A stretch of 64,000 bases of DNA from positions 1 through 64,000 of the forward strand of contig JADJVQ010000037.1 of assembly GCA_016710525.1 (NCBI GenBank). Reading direction: 5' to 3'. Shown here piece by piece: positions 15,901 to 23,599 of this stretch. Numbering within the stretch: position 1 is the first letter of the stretch; the number at the start of each line of letters is the position of its first letter. Origin of the DNA: Burkholderiaceae bacterium (GTDB lineage: Bacteria; Pseudomonadota; Gammaproteobacteria; Burkholderiales; Burkholderiaceae_E). The notes under the pieces are model-generated. The model was not told the DNA's origin and did no database searches. It worked only from the letters and a program-made list of their open reading frames with translations. The position numbers and the translations under genes were made by a program.

Positions 15901-17246
15901 ATGCGCAGCGCCTTGCCCTGGGCATCTCGCTCGATCTGGCCGAGGGTGCGGAAAAAACGCAGGCCCTCCCCCGCCCTGACCACCGGCAGTTCCATGTCGA
16001 AGTGGTCGCCACCGCCATTGAGCGCCTCTTCCAGCGAATCGAGCGCCCGCTGCCGGGCGGGTTCGGGCACCAGCTGAAACATCGTCCCGACCGACTGCCC
16101 GGTTTCTTCGGAAGGCAACCCGAGCAGGCTGCCCGCCTTGTGGTCGCGCACCAGCCGCCCGCTGTGCAGATCGAGTTCGAAGAAGTACGCCCGGGCCGCC
16201 GCGACCGCCTGGTCGGCGCGGCGCAGCGCCTCTTCCATGCGTGCCCTCAGCGTCATGTCGTCGGTAAGATCGGCGAGCACGCCGACGATGCGCTTGGGCG
16301 TCTCGTTGCGCGCCTGATCGACCTCGCAGCTCAGCCAGCGCACCGCCCCCGAGCGGTCGCGCACGCGGTAACGCAATTGCATCGGCCCGCGGGTCTTCAG
16401 CCACTGTCTGACACGGGCCATGACCGGTTCACGGTCGGGCTCGAGGATGCACGCCGTCCATTGCTCGCCGCTGATCTGCGTGCCACCGCCGGGCAGGCCG
16501 AGCAGTTCGAGGGTGCGCTCGTCGACGACCGCGACCGACACCTCGGGATCGAATTCCCAGACACCGTAGCGCCCGGCGCGCAGCGCCAGTTCGAGCCGGA
16601 TCTGCGCCTCGGCCGCACCGTCGGCGCGCGCCTGGCGGGCCAGCGCCTCGCTGGCCGAACGGTGCGCCAATGCCACGTAGCGCCGCAGACCCAGCGCCAG
16701 CAGCAGCAGCATGATCATCAGTTCGGCCAGGACCCAGGCCTGGCTGTAGGGAGCCAGACGGACCGCCACGCCACTTTGCATCTCGTGGCGCGCCAGCAGC
16801 AGGCCGATGACGCCGACACCGGCTCCGTAGCCAAGCGCCATGCGGGCCCCGAACACGAACGCGATGAAAACCAGCGGGATCGTGAGCAGCAGCATCTGGA
16901 CCGCCTGCACGGTCTGGATCGCGAGCGCCAGCAAGGCCCCCATCGCGATCGAGCCGCCCACGAAGATCCAGGCCAGTGCGCGCTCGGACAGCCAGCGGAC
17001 CGCCCAGCGCAGCAGCAAGAGGAAGGCGCAGAAACCGAGGCCGATCAGGGTGGTGCGGTAGCTCGAGGCCAGGCCCAACAGCCAGGTCGTCACCACGCCG
17101 AAGCAGCCGAATGCGGCAAACATGCCCAGGGTTTCGCGCGCCAGGACGCGAATCTCGCCAGCGGGCAGCGTGTATTCCGACGGATCGAACAGCCGCACCA
17201 GCGACCGACCGTACGATCCGACCCTATCCCACAGGCGAGCCAACAA
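12978..17246 (-). CDS. Hybrid sensor histidine kinase, multi-PAS, REC and HPt
   Basis: A 1422-residue membrane sensor. The N-terminus carries about six hydrophobic helices (residues ~30-210, ending in ELMIMLLLLALGLRRYV). It is followed by four to five PAS/PAC modules (~220-720; repeated YRVR..G.VRW signatures). The HisKA box SHEIRTPMNAIIG has the phospho-acceptor H741, then a HATPase domain (NLVSNAIKFTE, DSGVGMS, GGTGLGLSI). A receiver has D1164 in VVLMDVHMPLMDGY. A C-terminal HPt has H1351 in LAHTLKGSV. All phosphorelay steps (His-Asp-His) are thus in one chain; the final response regulator is not adjacent. A short AQT repeat links REC and HPt. It is divergent from hmgA with a 262-base gap and convergent with the cytochrome gene. 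The many PAS domains suggest redox, light or ligand sensing; the signal is unknown. Confidence 0.93.
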   Translation of the reverse strand: MLARLWDRVGSYGRSLVRLFDPSEYTLPAGEIRVLARETLGMFAAFGCFGVVTTWLLGLASSYRTTLIGLGFCAFLLLLRWAVRWLSERALAWIFVGGSIAMGALLALAIQTVQAVQMLLLTIPLVFIAFVFGARMALGYGAGVGVIGLLLARHEMQSGVAVRLAPYSQAWVLAELMIMLLLLALGLRRYVALAHRSASEALARQARADGAAEAQIRLELALRAGRYGVWEFDPEVSVAVVDERTLELLGLPGGGTQISGEQWTACILEPDREPVMARVRQWLKTRGPMQLRYRVRDRSGAVRWLSCEVDQARNETPKRIVGVLADLTDDMTLRARMEEALRRADQAVAAARAYFFELDLHSGRLVRDHKAGSLLGLPSEETGQSVGTMFQLVPEPARQRALDSLEEALNGGGDHFDMELPVVRAGEGLRFFRTLGQIERDAQGKALRIYGMNMDVTESRRARRDLERITQRFELAAEAGGLGLWEFDLKSQTVVQTAIGVRLFDLPSLDPVDVSWYLERILPDDRDLVESSFRRTIDGLGGFEIVYRIRVKGSVRWVRSAGRLESNDRGQPVRLAGVNWDITEDLAARERLTQANDRLGLALSAANASVWDYHSSTDVVTWDERARDLYGIDPNPIGQRLALVHPDDRAVMGAQMHRLRADPQTRSFVLDYRVGHPGRGVRWIRCIGRVERDPAAGHLHAVGIDIDVTAERTATDAIEQARQVAEAANRAKSAFLANMSHEIRTPMNAIIGMTGLAHGAVSLAQASSYAAQAHSAARSLLIVLNDVLDFSKIEAGRLDVESISFALEDVLGPVLDVAGFGAAEKRLELLFDVAADVRAEYSGDPARIGQILLNLVSNAIKFTERGFVRISVLHTQAGRLRVEVADSGVGMSAPQQAEIFKPFVQGDLSTSRRFGGTGLGLSICRRLASLMQGEVGVRSEPGQGSTFWLELPQPQAALAPLLWDPPPARVPEVVVLHSHPAACECLIEQLSHLRMTAQAVPDLDGLRAWLAAAPPASSPLALIDRRDLPTDPGSWLEGIRHLPCAPRTLLLGRRLSNMPPGEASLLVPALPSQLRQAIGADPVPAGRGARRIDGPEHSDPTTAGASVPGAFKGIDVLLVEDNDLNRALVLAILSDSGASVRIAENGIQAVEAVREKLPDVVLMDVHMPLMDGYQATAAIRALGPSGRDLPILATTADALEGDRDRTLRAGMNDHLTKPVEPARLLSALYRWTVVRRAALADVARPAEAAQTAQTAQTAQTAQTARPGAQADEPVDPARALASAQASAQTGGAPVALLDVNEGIRGCLGRASLFAQGLKIFLDVYSPVASQLAQMHLDQPKAGDPDIKRLAHTLKGSVRSLGMFALADLATRIDAELRAGATPGARHQGDLLAVLHATLARARECLDQVTAEAAAAPASPSSK
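13454..13507. repeat. 9-bp minisatellite within the sensor kinase gene
   Basis: Five perfect copies of GGGCCGTCT and one variant copy encode repeated Ala-Gln-Thr on the minus strand, in the linker between the receiver and HPt domains. Nine is a multiple of three, so copy-number change would alter linker length without a frameshift. Confidence 0.85.
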
Positions 17247-17312
17247 GATCCGATCCCCGTTCCACGTTGCCCGGGCTTACCGCCGTCGCCCGGCCCCGCA
17301 CGACACTCGGCA

Positions 17313-17328
17313 TGCGAAATGTTTCGCA
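17313..17328. promoter_or_regulatory. 16-bp palindrome in the sensor kinase / hmgA intergenic region
   Basis: TGCGAAATGTTTCGCA has perfect 7-base arms around a central TG. It lies 67 bases upstream of the kinase start and 181 bases upstream of the hmgA start, in the only sizeable gap of this region. It is more A/T-rich than its surroundings, as expected for an operator. The regulator is unknown. Confidence 0.4.
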
Positions 17329-17508
17329 GCGCGGAGATCAGTCTACCAAAGCAGGGCGGCGCGACCCGCGCCCCGGTCTCGGGATCCGGACGGCCAGCCG
17401 GAGTCACGCGCCGGGCCCGGTCGGGCGCGCCTGCCGCGCGCGCCCGGCGGCCGCTCTAGCGCTACCATAGACGATCGACACGAGCGCCGATCCCAGGAGG
17501 ACCAGCAC

Positions 17509-18885
17509 ATGGCCGCGGTGATGCAATCGGGAACGCCTGCGGGGGGAACGCCTGCGGACGCGGGCGGCGCGCCGCACGAGTACCAGGGCGGCTTCGGCAA
17601 TCAGTTCGCCAGCGAGGCGCTGCCCGGCGCGCTGCCGCGCGGGCGCAATTCGCCCCAGCGCTGCGCCTACGGGCTGTATGCCGAACAGATCTCGGGAACG
17701 GCATTCACCGCGCCCCGTTCGCACAACCGCCGAAGCTGGATGTACCGGCTGCGCCCCGGCGCGGTTCACGAGCCCTTCGAGCCGATCCCGCATCCGGGAA
17801 TCGTGTCCGAGTTCTCGCAGGCGCTCACCCCGCCCAACCCGCTGCGCTGGAGCCCGCGGCCGTTGCCGGCGGCACCGACCGACTTCCTGTCGGGCTGGAC
17901 CACGCTCGGTGGTCACGGCGACCCCGGGTCGCAATCGGGCTGCGCGATTCACCTGTACGCGGCCAATCGCTCGATGCGAGACCGCTATTTCAGCAACAGC
18001 GACGGCGAACTGCTGATCGTGCCGCAACTCGGGCGCCTGCGGATCGCCACCGAGCTCGGTGTGCTCGACCTCGAACCGCTCGAAATCGGGCTGATTCCCA
18101 GGGGTCTGCGCTTTCGGGTCGAGCTGCCCGATTGCCGCGACGAGGGCGGCACGCTGGACGGTGCTCGCGGGTATATCTGCGAGAACTACGGCGCGCCGTT
18201 CCAACTGCCGGACCTGGGTCCGATCGGCTCCAACGGGCTGGCCAATCCGCGCGACTTTCTCACCCCCTGCGCCGCGTTCGAAGACCGCGAGGGTTCGTTC
18301 GAACTGGTCAACAAGTTCCTGGGCGGGCTGTGGTCGGCGCGCATCGGGCATTCGCCGCTCGATGTGGTGGCCTGGCATGGCAACCACGCGCCGTGCAAGT
18401 ACGACCTGCGCCGCTTTAATGCGATCGGATCGATCAGCTTCGACCATCCCGATCCGTCCATCTTCCTGGTCCTGCAGTCGCCCTCCGACACGCCGGGCAC
18501 CGATGCCATCGATTTCGTGATCTTCCCGCCTCGCGTCCTGGCGATGGAGAACACCTTCCGGCCACCCTGGTTCCATCGCAATGTCGCCAGCGAGTTCATG
18601 GGGCTGATCCAGGGCGTCTACGACGCCAAGGCCGAGGGGTTCCTGCCGGGCGGCGCCTCGCTGCACAATTGCATGGCCGGCCACGGGCCGGATGCCGACA
18701 CCTTCCTCAAAGCCAGCCAGGCCGACACCAGCCAGCCGCAATACATCCGCGACACCATGGCTTTCATGTTCGAAACCCGCCTGCCGATCCGCACGACCGC
18801 GTCGGCGCTGGCCTCGCCCGAGCTGCAGGCGGGCTATGCGCAATGCTGGCAGGGACTGCGAAAGCAGTTCACCGGTCGGCCGTGA
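17509..18885 (+). CDS. hmgA: Homogentisate 1,2-dioxygenase
   Basis: A 458-residue Fe(II) ring-cleavage dioxygenase that converts homogentisate to 4-maleylacetoacetate in tyrosine and phenylalanine breakdown. Recognisable segments are YQGGFGNQFASEALPGALP at the start, YAEQISGTAFTAPR, ENYGAPFQLPDLGPIGSNG in part, WHGNHAPCKYDLRRFN and FRPPWFHRNVASEFMG, which hold the metal and substrate residues of the family. Length equals the usual 430-460. The ATG at 17509 has an ideal AGGAGG 8 bases before it. Maleylacetoacetate isomerase and fumarylacetoacetase, commonly next to hmgA, are absent here. A flavin monooxygenase gene follows instead. Confident. Confidence 0.96.
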   Translation: MAAVMQSGTPAGGTPADAGGAPHEYQGGFGNQFASEALPGALPRGRNSPQRCAYGLYAEQISGTAFTAPRSHNRRSWMYRLRPGAVHEPFEPIPHPGIVSEFSQALTPPNPLRWSPRPLPAAPTDFLSGWTTLGGHGDPGSQSGCAIHLYAANRSMRDRYFSNSDGELLIVPQLGRLRIATELGVLDLEPLEIGLIPRGLRFRVELPDCRDEGGTLDGARGYICENYGAPFQLPDLGPIGSNGLANPRDFLTPCAAFEDREGSFELVNKFLGGLWSARIGHSPLDVVAWHGNHAPCKYDLRRFNAIGSISFDHPDPSIFLVLQSPSDTPGTDAIDFVIFPPRVLAMENTFRPPWFHRNVASEFMGLIQGVYDAKAEGFLPGGASLHNCMAGHGPDADTFLKASQADTSQPQYIRDTMAFMFETRLPIRTTASALASPELQAGYAQCWQGLRKQFTGRP

Positions 18886-18973
18886 GCGCCATCTCGACCG
18901 CGCCCACCACACCCGGTCGCACGGCCTTGCCGCCGCGCGCCAGGTCGCCGGGATCACCGCCGAATGAGCCTCG

Positions 18974-20259
18974 ATGCAAACCGACATCGACCTGGTGATC
19001 ATCGGCGCCGGCATTGCCGGACTGACCCTCGCCCTCGAACTGCACCGTATCGGCATCCGCTGCCAAGTCCTCGAATCGACACCGACCCTGCGTCCGCTGG
19101 GCGTCGGGGTGAACCTGCTCCCCATGCCACGGTGCACCTCGAGCGCCTGGGCGTGCTGCCGGCCTTGCAGTCGACCGCCGTCGACATCCGCGAATCGGTC
19201 TTCTTCAACCGGTTCGGCCAGCTCGTCTATCGCGAACCCGCCGGCCTGTTCGCCGGCAACGCAGGGCCTCAGCTGTCGATCCATCGCGGCCATCTGCAGC
19301 AGATCCTGGCGGCCTCGGTCCAGGCTCGGCTGGGGGATGGTGCGATCGCCACCGGCCACCAGGTGCTGTCGGTCGACACTACGGACCAGGGGGTGAGCGT
19401 CCACAGCTGCGACCCCGCCGGGCGGGCCCTGCCTTGCGTTCGCGGCCGGCTCGCCATCGCGTGCGACGGCATCCATTCCGCGATCCGCCGCCAGCTGAAT
19501 CCGGGCGAAGGCGAGCCGGTCTATCGCGGCGTGCAGATGTGGCGCGGGACGACCGTGTTCCCACCGTTCCTGGGCGGTGCGAGCATGGTGCGTGCCGGCT
19601 GGCTGTCGGTCGGCAAGCTCGTGCTCTATCCGATCCGCAACAACGTCGACGGGCGCGGCGGGCAGCTGATCAACTGGGTGGTCGAACTGAACGCCGAACG
19701 CCCCCAGGAGCGGGACTGGTCGCGAACCGGCCTGCTTTCGGACTTCCTGCCCGTGTTCGAATCCTGGGTCTTCGACTGGCTCGATGTGCCGGCGCTGCTG
19801 CGCGGCAGCGCGCTGGTGCTCGAGTTCCCGATGGTCGACCAGGATCCGCTCGACAGCTGGACACTCGGCCGCACGGCGCTGCTGGGCGACGCGGCGCATC
19901 CGATGGTGCCGCGGGGGTCAAATGGCGCCGGACAGGCGATCGTCGATTGCGCGGTCCTGGCGGCCTGCCTGGCTCGCCATGGGCTGAATGAGGCGGCACT
20001 GCAGGACTACGAATCGCAACGGCTCCCGATCGCGCGCGACATCATCCTGACCAATCGCAGCCAGCCGCCCGACGCCATCCTGAGGGAGGTCCACGAGCGA
20101 ACGGGCGACAAGCCCTTCGAGCGCATCGAGGACGTGATCAGCCACGACGAGATGGCCGGCATCGCCGATGCCTACCGAGCCATCACCCGCCGGGCGGTGG
20201 CCGATCCCGCCCGTTTCGCCGGCTTCGCCGGACTGGGATCACCCGACCGACCAATATGA
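18974..20259 (+). pseudogene. Flavin-dependent monooxygenase (PhzS/salicylate hydroxylase-like), frameshifted
   Basis: The N-terminus (MQTDIDLVIIGAGIAGLTL, FAD-binding GxGxxG) runs from 18974 in one frame to about residue 50 (GVGVNLLP). The remainder continues in another frame from HATVHLERLG to the stop at 20259. The switch falls in a CCCC tract at 19120-19123; one added C restores a 428-residue protein. The rest is intact: DGIHSAIRR and GRTALLGDAAHPMVPRGSN with NGAGQAI are the FAD and NAD(P)H motifs of group A aromatic hydroxylases. The length and pattern resemble the PhzS-like flavin-dependent oxidoreductases. It follows hmgA by 88 bases on the same strand and may hydroxylate an aromatic acid. 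The intact remainder favours a sequencing error or recent mutation over old decay. Confidence 0.85.
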
Positions 20260-20269
20260 GCCACTACGC

Positions 20270-22378
20270 ATGAGCGGACCTTTGCACCCCAGACACCAGG
20301 CAGAAACCGCCGGGCATTCCGGCCAGCCGGCTGGAGCTGTGCCGCGCCGTCCGGGCGGCTGGCTGCTGCTGCCCGCCCTGCTGGCTTGCGCGATGGCCGC
20401 GGCGCAGACGGCCGGAGAGGGGGCCAAGGGCGCGCCGGCCGGGCCGTCTGCGCCGGCGCCGGCCACCGCACCGGCTGCGGTCCAAGCACCTGCGCCGGCG
20501 CCGCCCGCGCGGGTGGCACCCGCGCCATTGGCGCCCGCACCGGCGGCGCCCGCACCAGTGGCGCCCGCACCGGTGGCACCATCACCGGCAGCACCGGCAG
20601 CAGCGCCCAGCCCAGCCCAGCCCGCGATCCCGCCACGTGCCGCCGAAGGCAAAGCCGCCGAGAGCACGCCGGCCGATAGCAGAGCGGCCGAGGCCAGGGC
20701 GGCGGAACTGAAAAAATCGGAAGCCAAGAAGGCTGACGACAAGCTGGCCGAGGCCAAGAAAGCGGAGGCCAAGAAAGCGGAAGCGAAGAAGGCCGAGGTC
20801 AAGAAGGCGCAAGCCAAGAAGGCCGAGGCAAAAAGGGCCGAGGCGAAAATGGCGGACGCCAGGCGCGCGGAAGAAGCCCGGCCGGCGCCCCGCGAGGCAC
20901 AAGGAGCCGGCTCGACACCGTCACCGGCACCCGTGGCGGTTGCGCCGGCGATACCCGCGCCCCCCGCTGCACAGGCGCCATCGGCGGTGCCGGTTCCGGC
21001 AGGCTCGCCCAAGGTGGCGCCCGCACCGGCCGTCCTGCCGGCAGCCCCGGCAAGTGCCGGCGGGGCGCAGCCTGCGCCCACCCTGGGCGCCGGCCAGCCA
21101 GTCGCGCCCCTGCTGCCTTCCACTACACCGCCCGCTGCGGCACCCGATCCCGCCGCCGTCCCGCTCACACCCTCGGATGCCCGCCATGTCTTCGACGACA
21201 GCAGGCCGCGTCTGCTGCAGCTCAAGGTGCTGTTGCGCGGCAGCGGATCGCCCGACTCCAGCGGCTCGGGTTTCGTCGTCGACCCGTCGGGCCTGGCGGT
21301 CACCAACTACCATGTCGTCGCGTCGGCCGTGCTCGAGCCCGATCGTTACCGGCTGGGCTGGCAATCGGCCGCCGGCGTCGAGGGCGAGGCCACGGTCCTG
21401 GCCGTCGATCTGCGCAACGATCTGGCGGTGATTCATCTGGGACGGGTTCAGCCGGCGATGTTCGAACTGCGCCCGGCGCAACCCGCGCTGGCCAACGGCG
21501 ACAAGCTGTATTCGATGGGCAATCCGCTGGACATCGGGTTCACCGTGTCCGAGGGCAGCTACAACGGCCGGGTCGAGCGGGGCGTGTACGACCTGCTGCA
21601 TTTCACCGGCGCGCTGAACCCGGGCATGAGCGGCGGCCCGGCGGTCACGGCCGATGGCAAGGTGGCCGGCGTCAATGTCTCGCAGATGCGCGGCGGTCAG
21701 CTGGTCAACATGCTCGTGCCGGTCGCCGCCGTGCACCCGCTGCTCGCCCGGGCGCGCGCCGGCACCAAGGTCGACCGCGAGGACCTGCGCCGGCAGTTGC
21801 ACGAGCACCAGGCCTATCTGGTGAGCCGCCTGACTCGCGAAGCGGGGGCCACGCGCCGCATCGGCCGATTCGAACTGCCGGTGATGCCGCCCTCGCTGAC
21901 CCGGTGCGCCGGCGCGCGTTCGCCCGAGCACGAGAAGACCTATCGGCACGAGACGCTCGAGTGCCGGCTGAGCACTCACCTGAGCCTGGGCGACGGGCTG
22001 AGCGTCGGGGATGTCGCCTACGCGCTGCGCGTCGTGCGAAGCGACACGATGAGCGAGCTGCGCTTGTCGCAATGGGTGGCCAATGTCGGCGGCGAGCGCG
22101 GCGAAATGCCTGGCGGGGGCATGGCGGCAGGCGCGCTGATGAGCCCGGGACGCTGCCAGACCCGTTTCGTCGACATCCGCGGTCTGCAATACCGGCTGCG
22201 GCTGTGCACCGCCAGCTACAAGACCTGGAACGGCCTGCACGACGTGCTGGTCACCCTGAACACCCTGCCCCGCGAGGGTCAGGTGCTGATCGGACGCATG
22301 CTGTTCGACGGCGTCACCTGGGACAACGCGATGCTGCTGACCCGGCGCTACCTGGAGCAGATCCGATGGGTGTCCTAG
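20270..22378 (+). CDS. Trypsin-like serine protease with Ala/Pro/Lys-rich stalk
   Basis: A 702-residue envelope protein. A hydrophobic segment (GWLLLPALLACAMAAAQ, ~residues 32-48) acts as signal or anchor. Residues ~55-310 are low complexity: Ala-Pro runs, then eight Ala-Glu-Ala-Lys-Lys-like units, then Ala-Pro again. The protease domain follows with the triad H348 (TNYHVV), D384 (RNDLAVIHL) and S454 (GMSGGPA), as in HtrA/S1 peptidases but without a PDZ domain. About 230 more residues of unrecognised sequence with several Cys complete the chain. The ATG at 20270 is chosen because it gives a signal segment; the frame is open earlier. The gene overlaps the following FHA gene by 13 bases. The stalk may span the periplasm or bind peptidoglycan (inference). 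Confidence 0.8.
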   Translation: MSGPLHPRHQAETAGHSGQPAGAVPRRPGGWLLLPALLACAMAAAQTAGEGAKGAPAGPSAPAPATAPAAVQAPAPAPPARVAPAPLAPAPAAPAPVAPAPVAPSPAAPAAAPSPAQPAIPPRAAEGKAAESTPADSRAAEARAAELKKSEAKKADDKLAEAKKAEAKKAEAKKAEVKKAQAKKAEAKRAEAKMADARRAEEARPAPREAQGAGSTPSPAPVAVAPAIPAPPAAQAPSAVPVPAGSPKVAPAPAVLPAAPASAGGAQPAPTLGAGQPVAPLLPSTTPPAAAPDPAAVPLTPSDARHVFDDSRPRLLQLKVLLRGSGSPDSSGSGFVVDPSGLAVTNYHVVASAVLEPDRYRLGWQSAAGVEGEATVLAVDLRNDLAVIHLGRVQPAMFELRPAQPALANGDKLYSMGNPLDIGFTVSEGSYNGRVERGVYDLLHFTGALNPGMSGGPAVTADGKVAGVNVSQMRGGQLVNMLVPVAAVHPLLARARAGTKVDREDLRRQLHEHQAYLVSRLTREAGATRRIGRFELPVMPPSLTRCAGARSPEHEKTYRHETLECRLSTHLSLGDGLSVGDVAYALRVVRSDTMSELRLSQWVANVGGERGEMPGGGMAAGALMSPGRCQTRFVDIRGLQYRLRLCTASYKTWNGLHDVLVTLNTLPREGQVLIGRMLFDGVTWDNAMLLTRRYLEQIRWVS
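20531..20575 (+). repeat. 15-bp Ala-Pro coding repeats
   Basis: Three consecutive 15-base units of the type GCGCCCGCACCGGYG encode Ala-Pro-Ala-Pro-Ala/Val in the stalk of the protease gene. The frame is maintained throughout. Confidence 0.7.
20747..20866 (+). repeat. 15-bp Ala-Glu-Ala-Lys-Lys coding repeats
   Basis: Eight in-frame 15-base units (first GCCGAGGCCAAGAAA) encode AEAKK-like pentads, decaying at the 3' end to AEAKM and ADARR. The pattern resembles the helical Ala/Lys-rich spacer of TolA-type envelope proteins. Confidence 0.75.
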
Positions 22379-23334
22379 GCCATCTCGAAGTCCTCGACGG
22401 CGCGGGTCACGTCCGGCAGCGCATCGCGATTCGCGAAGCGCCGTTCTCGATCGGCCGCGGCTTCGGCAACGACCTGGTGCTCGAGGATCCCCATGTGGCG
22501 GCTCATCACGCCACGCTGCAGTGCGACGCCGAAGGCCGCTGGCGCCTGCTCGATGCCGGCAGCCTGAACGGGCTGCGCGTCGAAGACCGCCAGGTCACCA
22601 GCGTGCTGCTCGACGAACCGACGCTGGTCGTGATCGGCCGCACGCCGCTGCGCTTTCGCGATGCCGAGCAGCCGGTGGCGCCGGAGCGGGCGCTGCCCGA
22701 AGACGACGAGAGCGTGCAGCGCTCGCTGTTCCTGAACCGGCTGCAGCGCTGGCCGGTCGTCGCTGCCCTGGCGCTGCTGCTGGTCGTGCTCGAAGCCGGT
22801 CATTCGTACTTCGAGAGCAGTGCCGAAACCGTCGGCTGGGAGATGGGGAGAGCGGCGGCTGAACTGCTGGGCATCTGCGCCGGATGGGGACTGGCCTGGG
22901 GACTGCTCAGCCGACTGTTCACCGGGCGCGCGCGCTTCCAGCTGCACCTGCTGATCGGCCTGGCCGGGCTGCTGGGCCTGATGGTCGCGGCCGGGCTCGT
23001 GTATGTGGCGGCCTTCGCCTTCGACCTGTCGTACGGGGCGGCGATCACCTCGGTGCTCGCCTATACCGCGCTGGGCGCCACCGTCTGGCTCCACCTGCGC
23101 GCACTCACGCCAACCCACCGGCTGGCCTGTGCGCTGGCCAGCATCGGACTGGCACTGGGCCTGAGCACCCTGGATGCCGGCAAACAGTACTACGCGACCG
23201 GCCTGCTGTTCGCCCCCACCGACCGGCTCGAGTTCCTGCCCGGCAGCTGGCGCATCAGCCGCCCCGGGACACTGGACGACTTTCTGCGCGAGGCCGGCGC
23301 GCTTGGTCCGTCGGTCGATCCGAAGACACGCTGA
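22366..23334 (+). CDS. FHA-domain polytopic membrane protein
   Basis: A 322-residue protein. Residues ~1-105 form an FHA domain, with FSIGRGFGNDLVLEDPHVAAHHATL and DAGSLNGLRV carrying the conserved Gly-Arg, His and Asn-Gly positions (read in two parts). FHA domains bind phosphothreonine peptides; the canonical Ser of the SxxH loop is replaced here by Ala, so phospho-binding is less certain. The rest has about five membrane helices (e.g. VVAALALLLVVLEAG, LIGLAGLLGLMVAAG). The ATG at 22366 overlaps the protease stop by 13 bases, implying translational coupling and a joint role at the inner membrane. No Ser/Thr kinase gene is nearby. A hairpin follows the stop. Confidence 0.85.
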   Translation: MGVLGHLEVLDGAGHVRQRIAIREAPFSIGRGFGNDLVLEDPHVAAHHATLQCDAEGRWRLLDAGSLNGLRVEDRQVTSVLLDEPTLVVIGRTPLRFRDAEQPVAPERALPEDDESVQRSLFLNRLQRWPVVAALALLLVVLEAGHSYFESSAETVGWEMGRAAAELLGICAGWGLAWGLLSRLFTGRARFQLHLLIGLAGLLGLMVAAGLVYVAAFAFDLSYGAAITSVLAYTALGATVWLHLRALTPTHRLACALASIGLALGLSTLDAGKQYYATGLLFAPTDRLEFLPGSWRISRPGTLDDFLREAGALGPSVDPKTR

Positions 23335-23344
23335 ACGACGCACG

Positions 23345-23365
23345 CCGCGACCCTCGGGGTCGTGG
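23345..23365 (+). terminator. Putative terminator hairpin after the FHA gene
   Basis: CGACCC-TCG-GGGTCG at 23348-23362 extends by wobble and C-G pairs to 23345-23365. It begins 11 bases after the stop at 23334. A short T-rich stretch (GGTTTTC) comes about 10 bases later, not directly after the stem. Plausible but weak. Confidence 0.4.
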
Positions 23366-23402
23366 CCAAAGGCCTGGTTTTCGGGACGACTCGGCCGAAT
23401 CG

Positions 23403-23421
23403 AGTATCGCCATTCGATACT
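23403..23421. promoter_or_regulatory. Inverted repeat upstream of the lipid operon
   Basis: AGTATCG and CGATACT (7-base perfect arms, 5-base spacer CCATT) lie 179 bases before the GTG of the CDP-alcohol phosphatidyltransferase gene. The repeat is in the 265-base gap after the FHA gene, in sequence that is locally A/T-richer. It could be an operator for the operon at 23600-29544 or a transcript hairpin; the sequence does not decide. Confidence 0.3.
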
Positions 23422-23599
23422 GCCTAGGCACCCGCCTGAAACTTTCGCCCGTATTCTGTACCTCCGGCCGAAGACTGCGCATCATGGCGTCGAAACGGCG
23501 GCGATACAAAGGAAACAGATCCGCGCTGGTCCCGCCGGCCCGCGATCCCCTACGCTTCGCATCGAACCAACCCGAACCCGCTGCGCACCGAGCCCTCCC

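Noticed and set aside
15024..17459. 811-codon plus-strand open frame opposite the sensor kinase
   Set aside because: It is a high-GC shadow: composition is biased to His, Arg, Gln and Asp with no family match, while the minus strand encodes clear PAS, HisKA, REC and HPt motifs.
20531..20866. Repeats as a possible mobile or structural DNA element
   Set aside because: All units are multiples of three and keep the protease reading frame, so they are protein low-complexity repeats.
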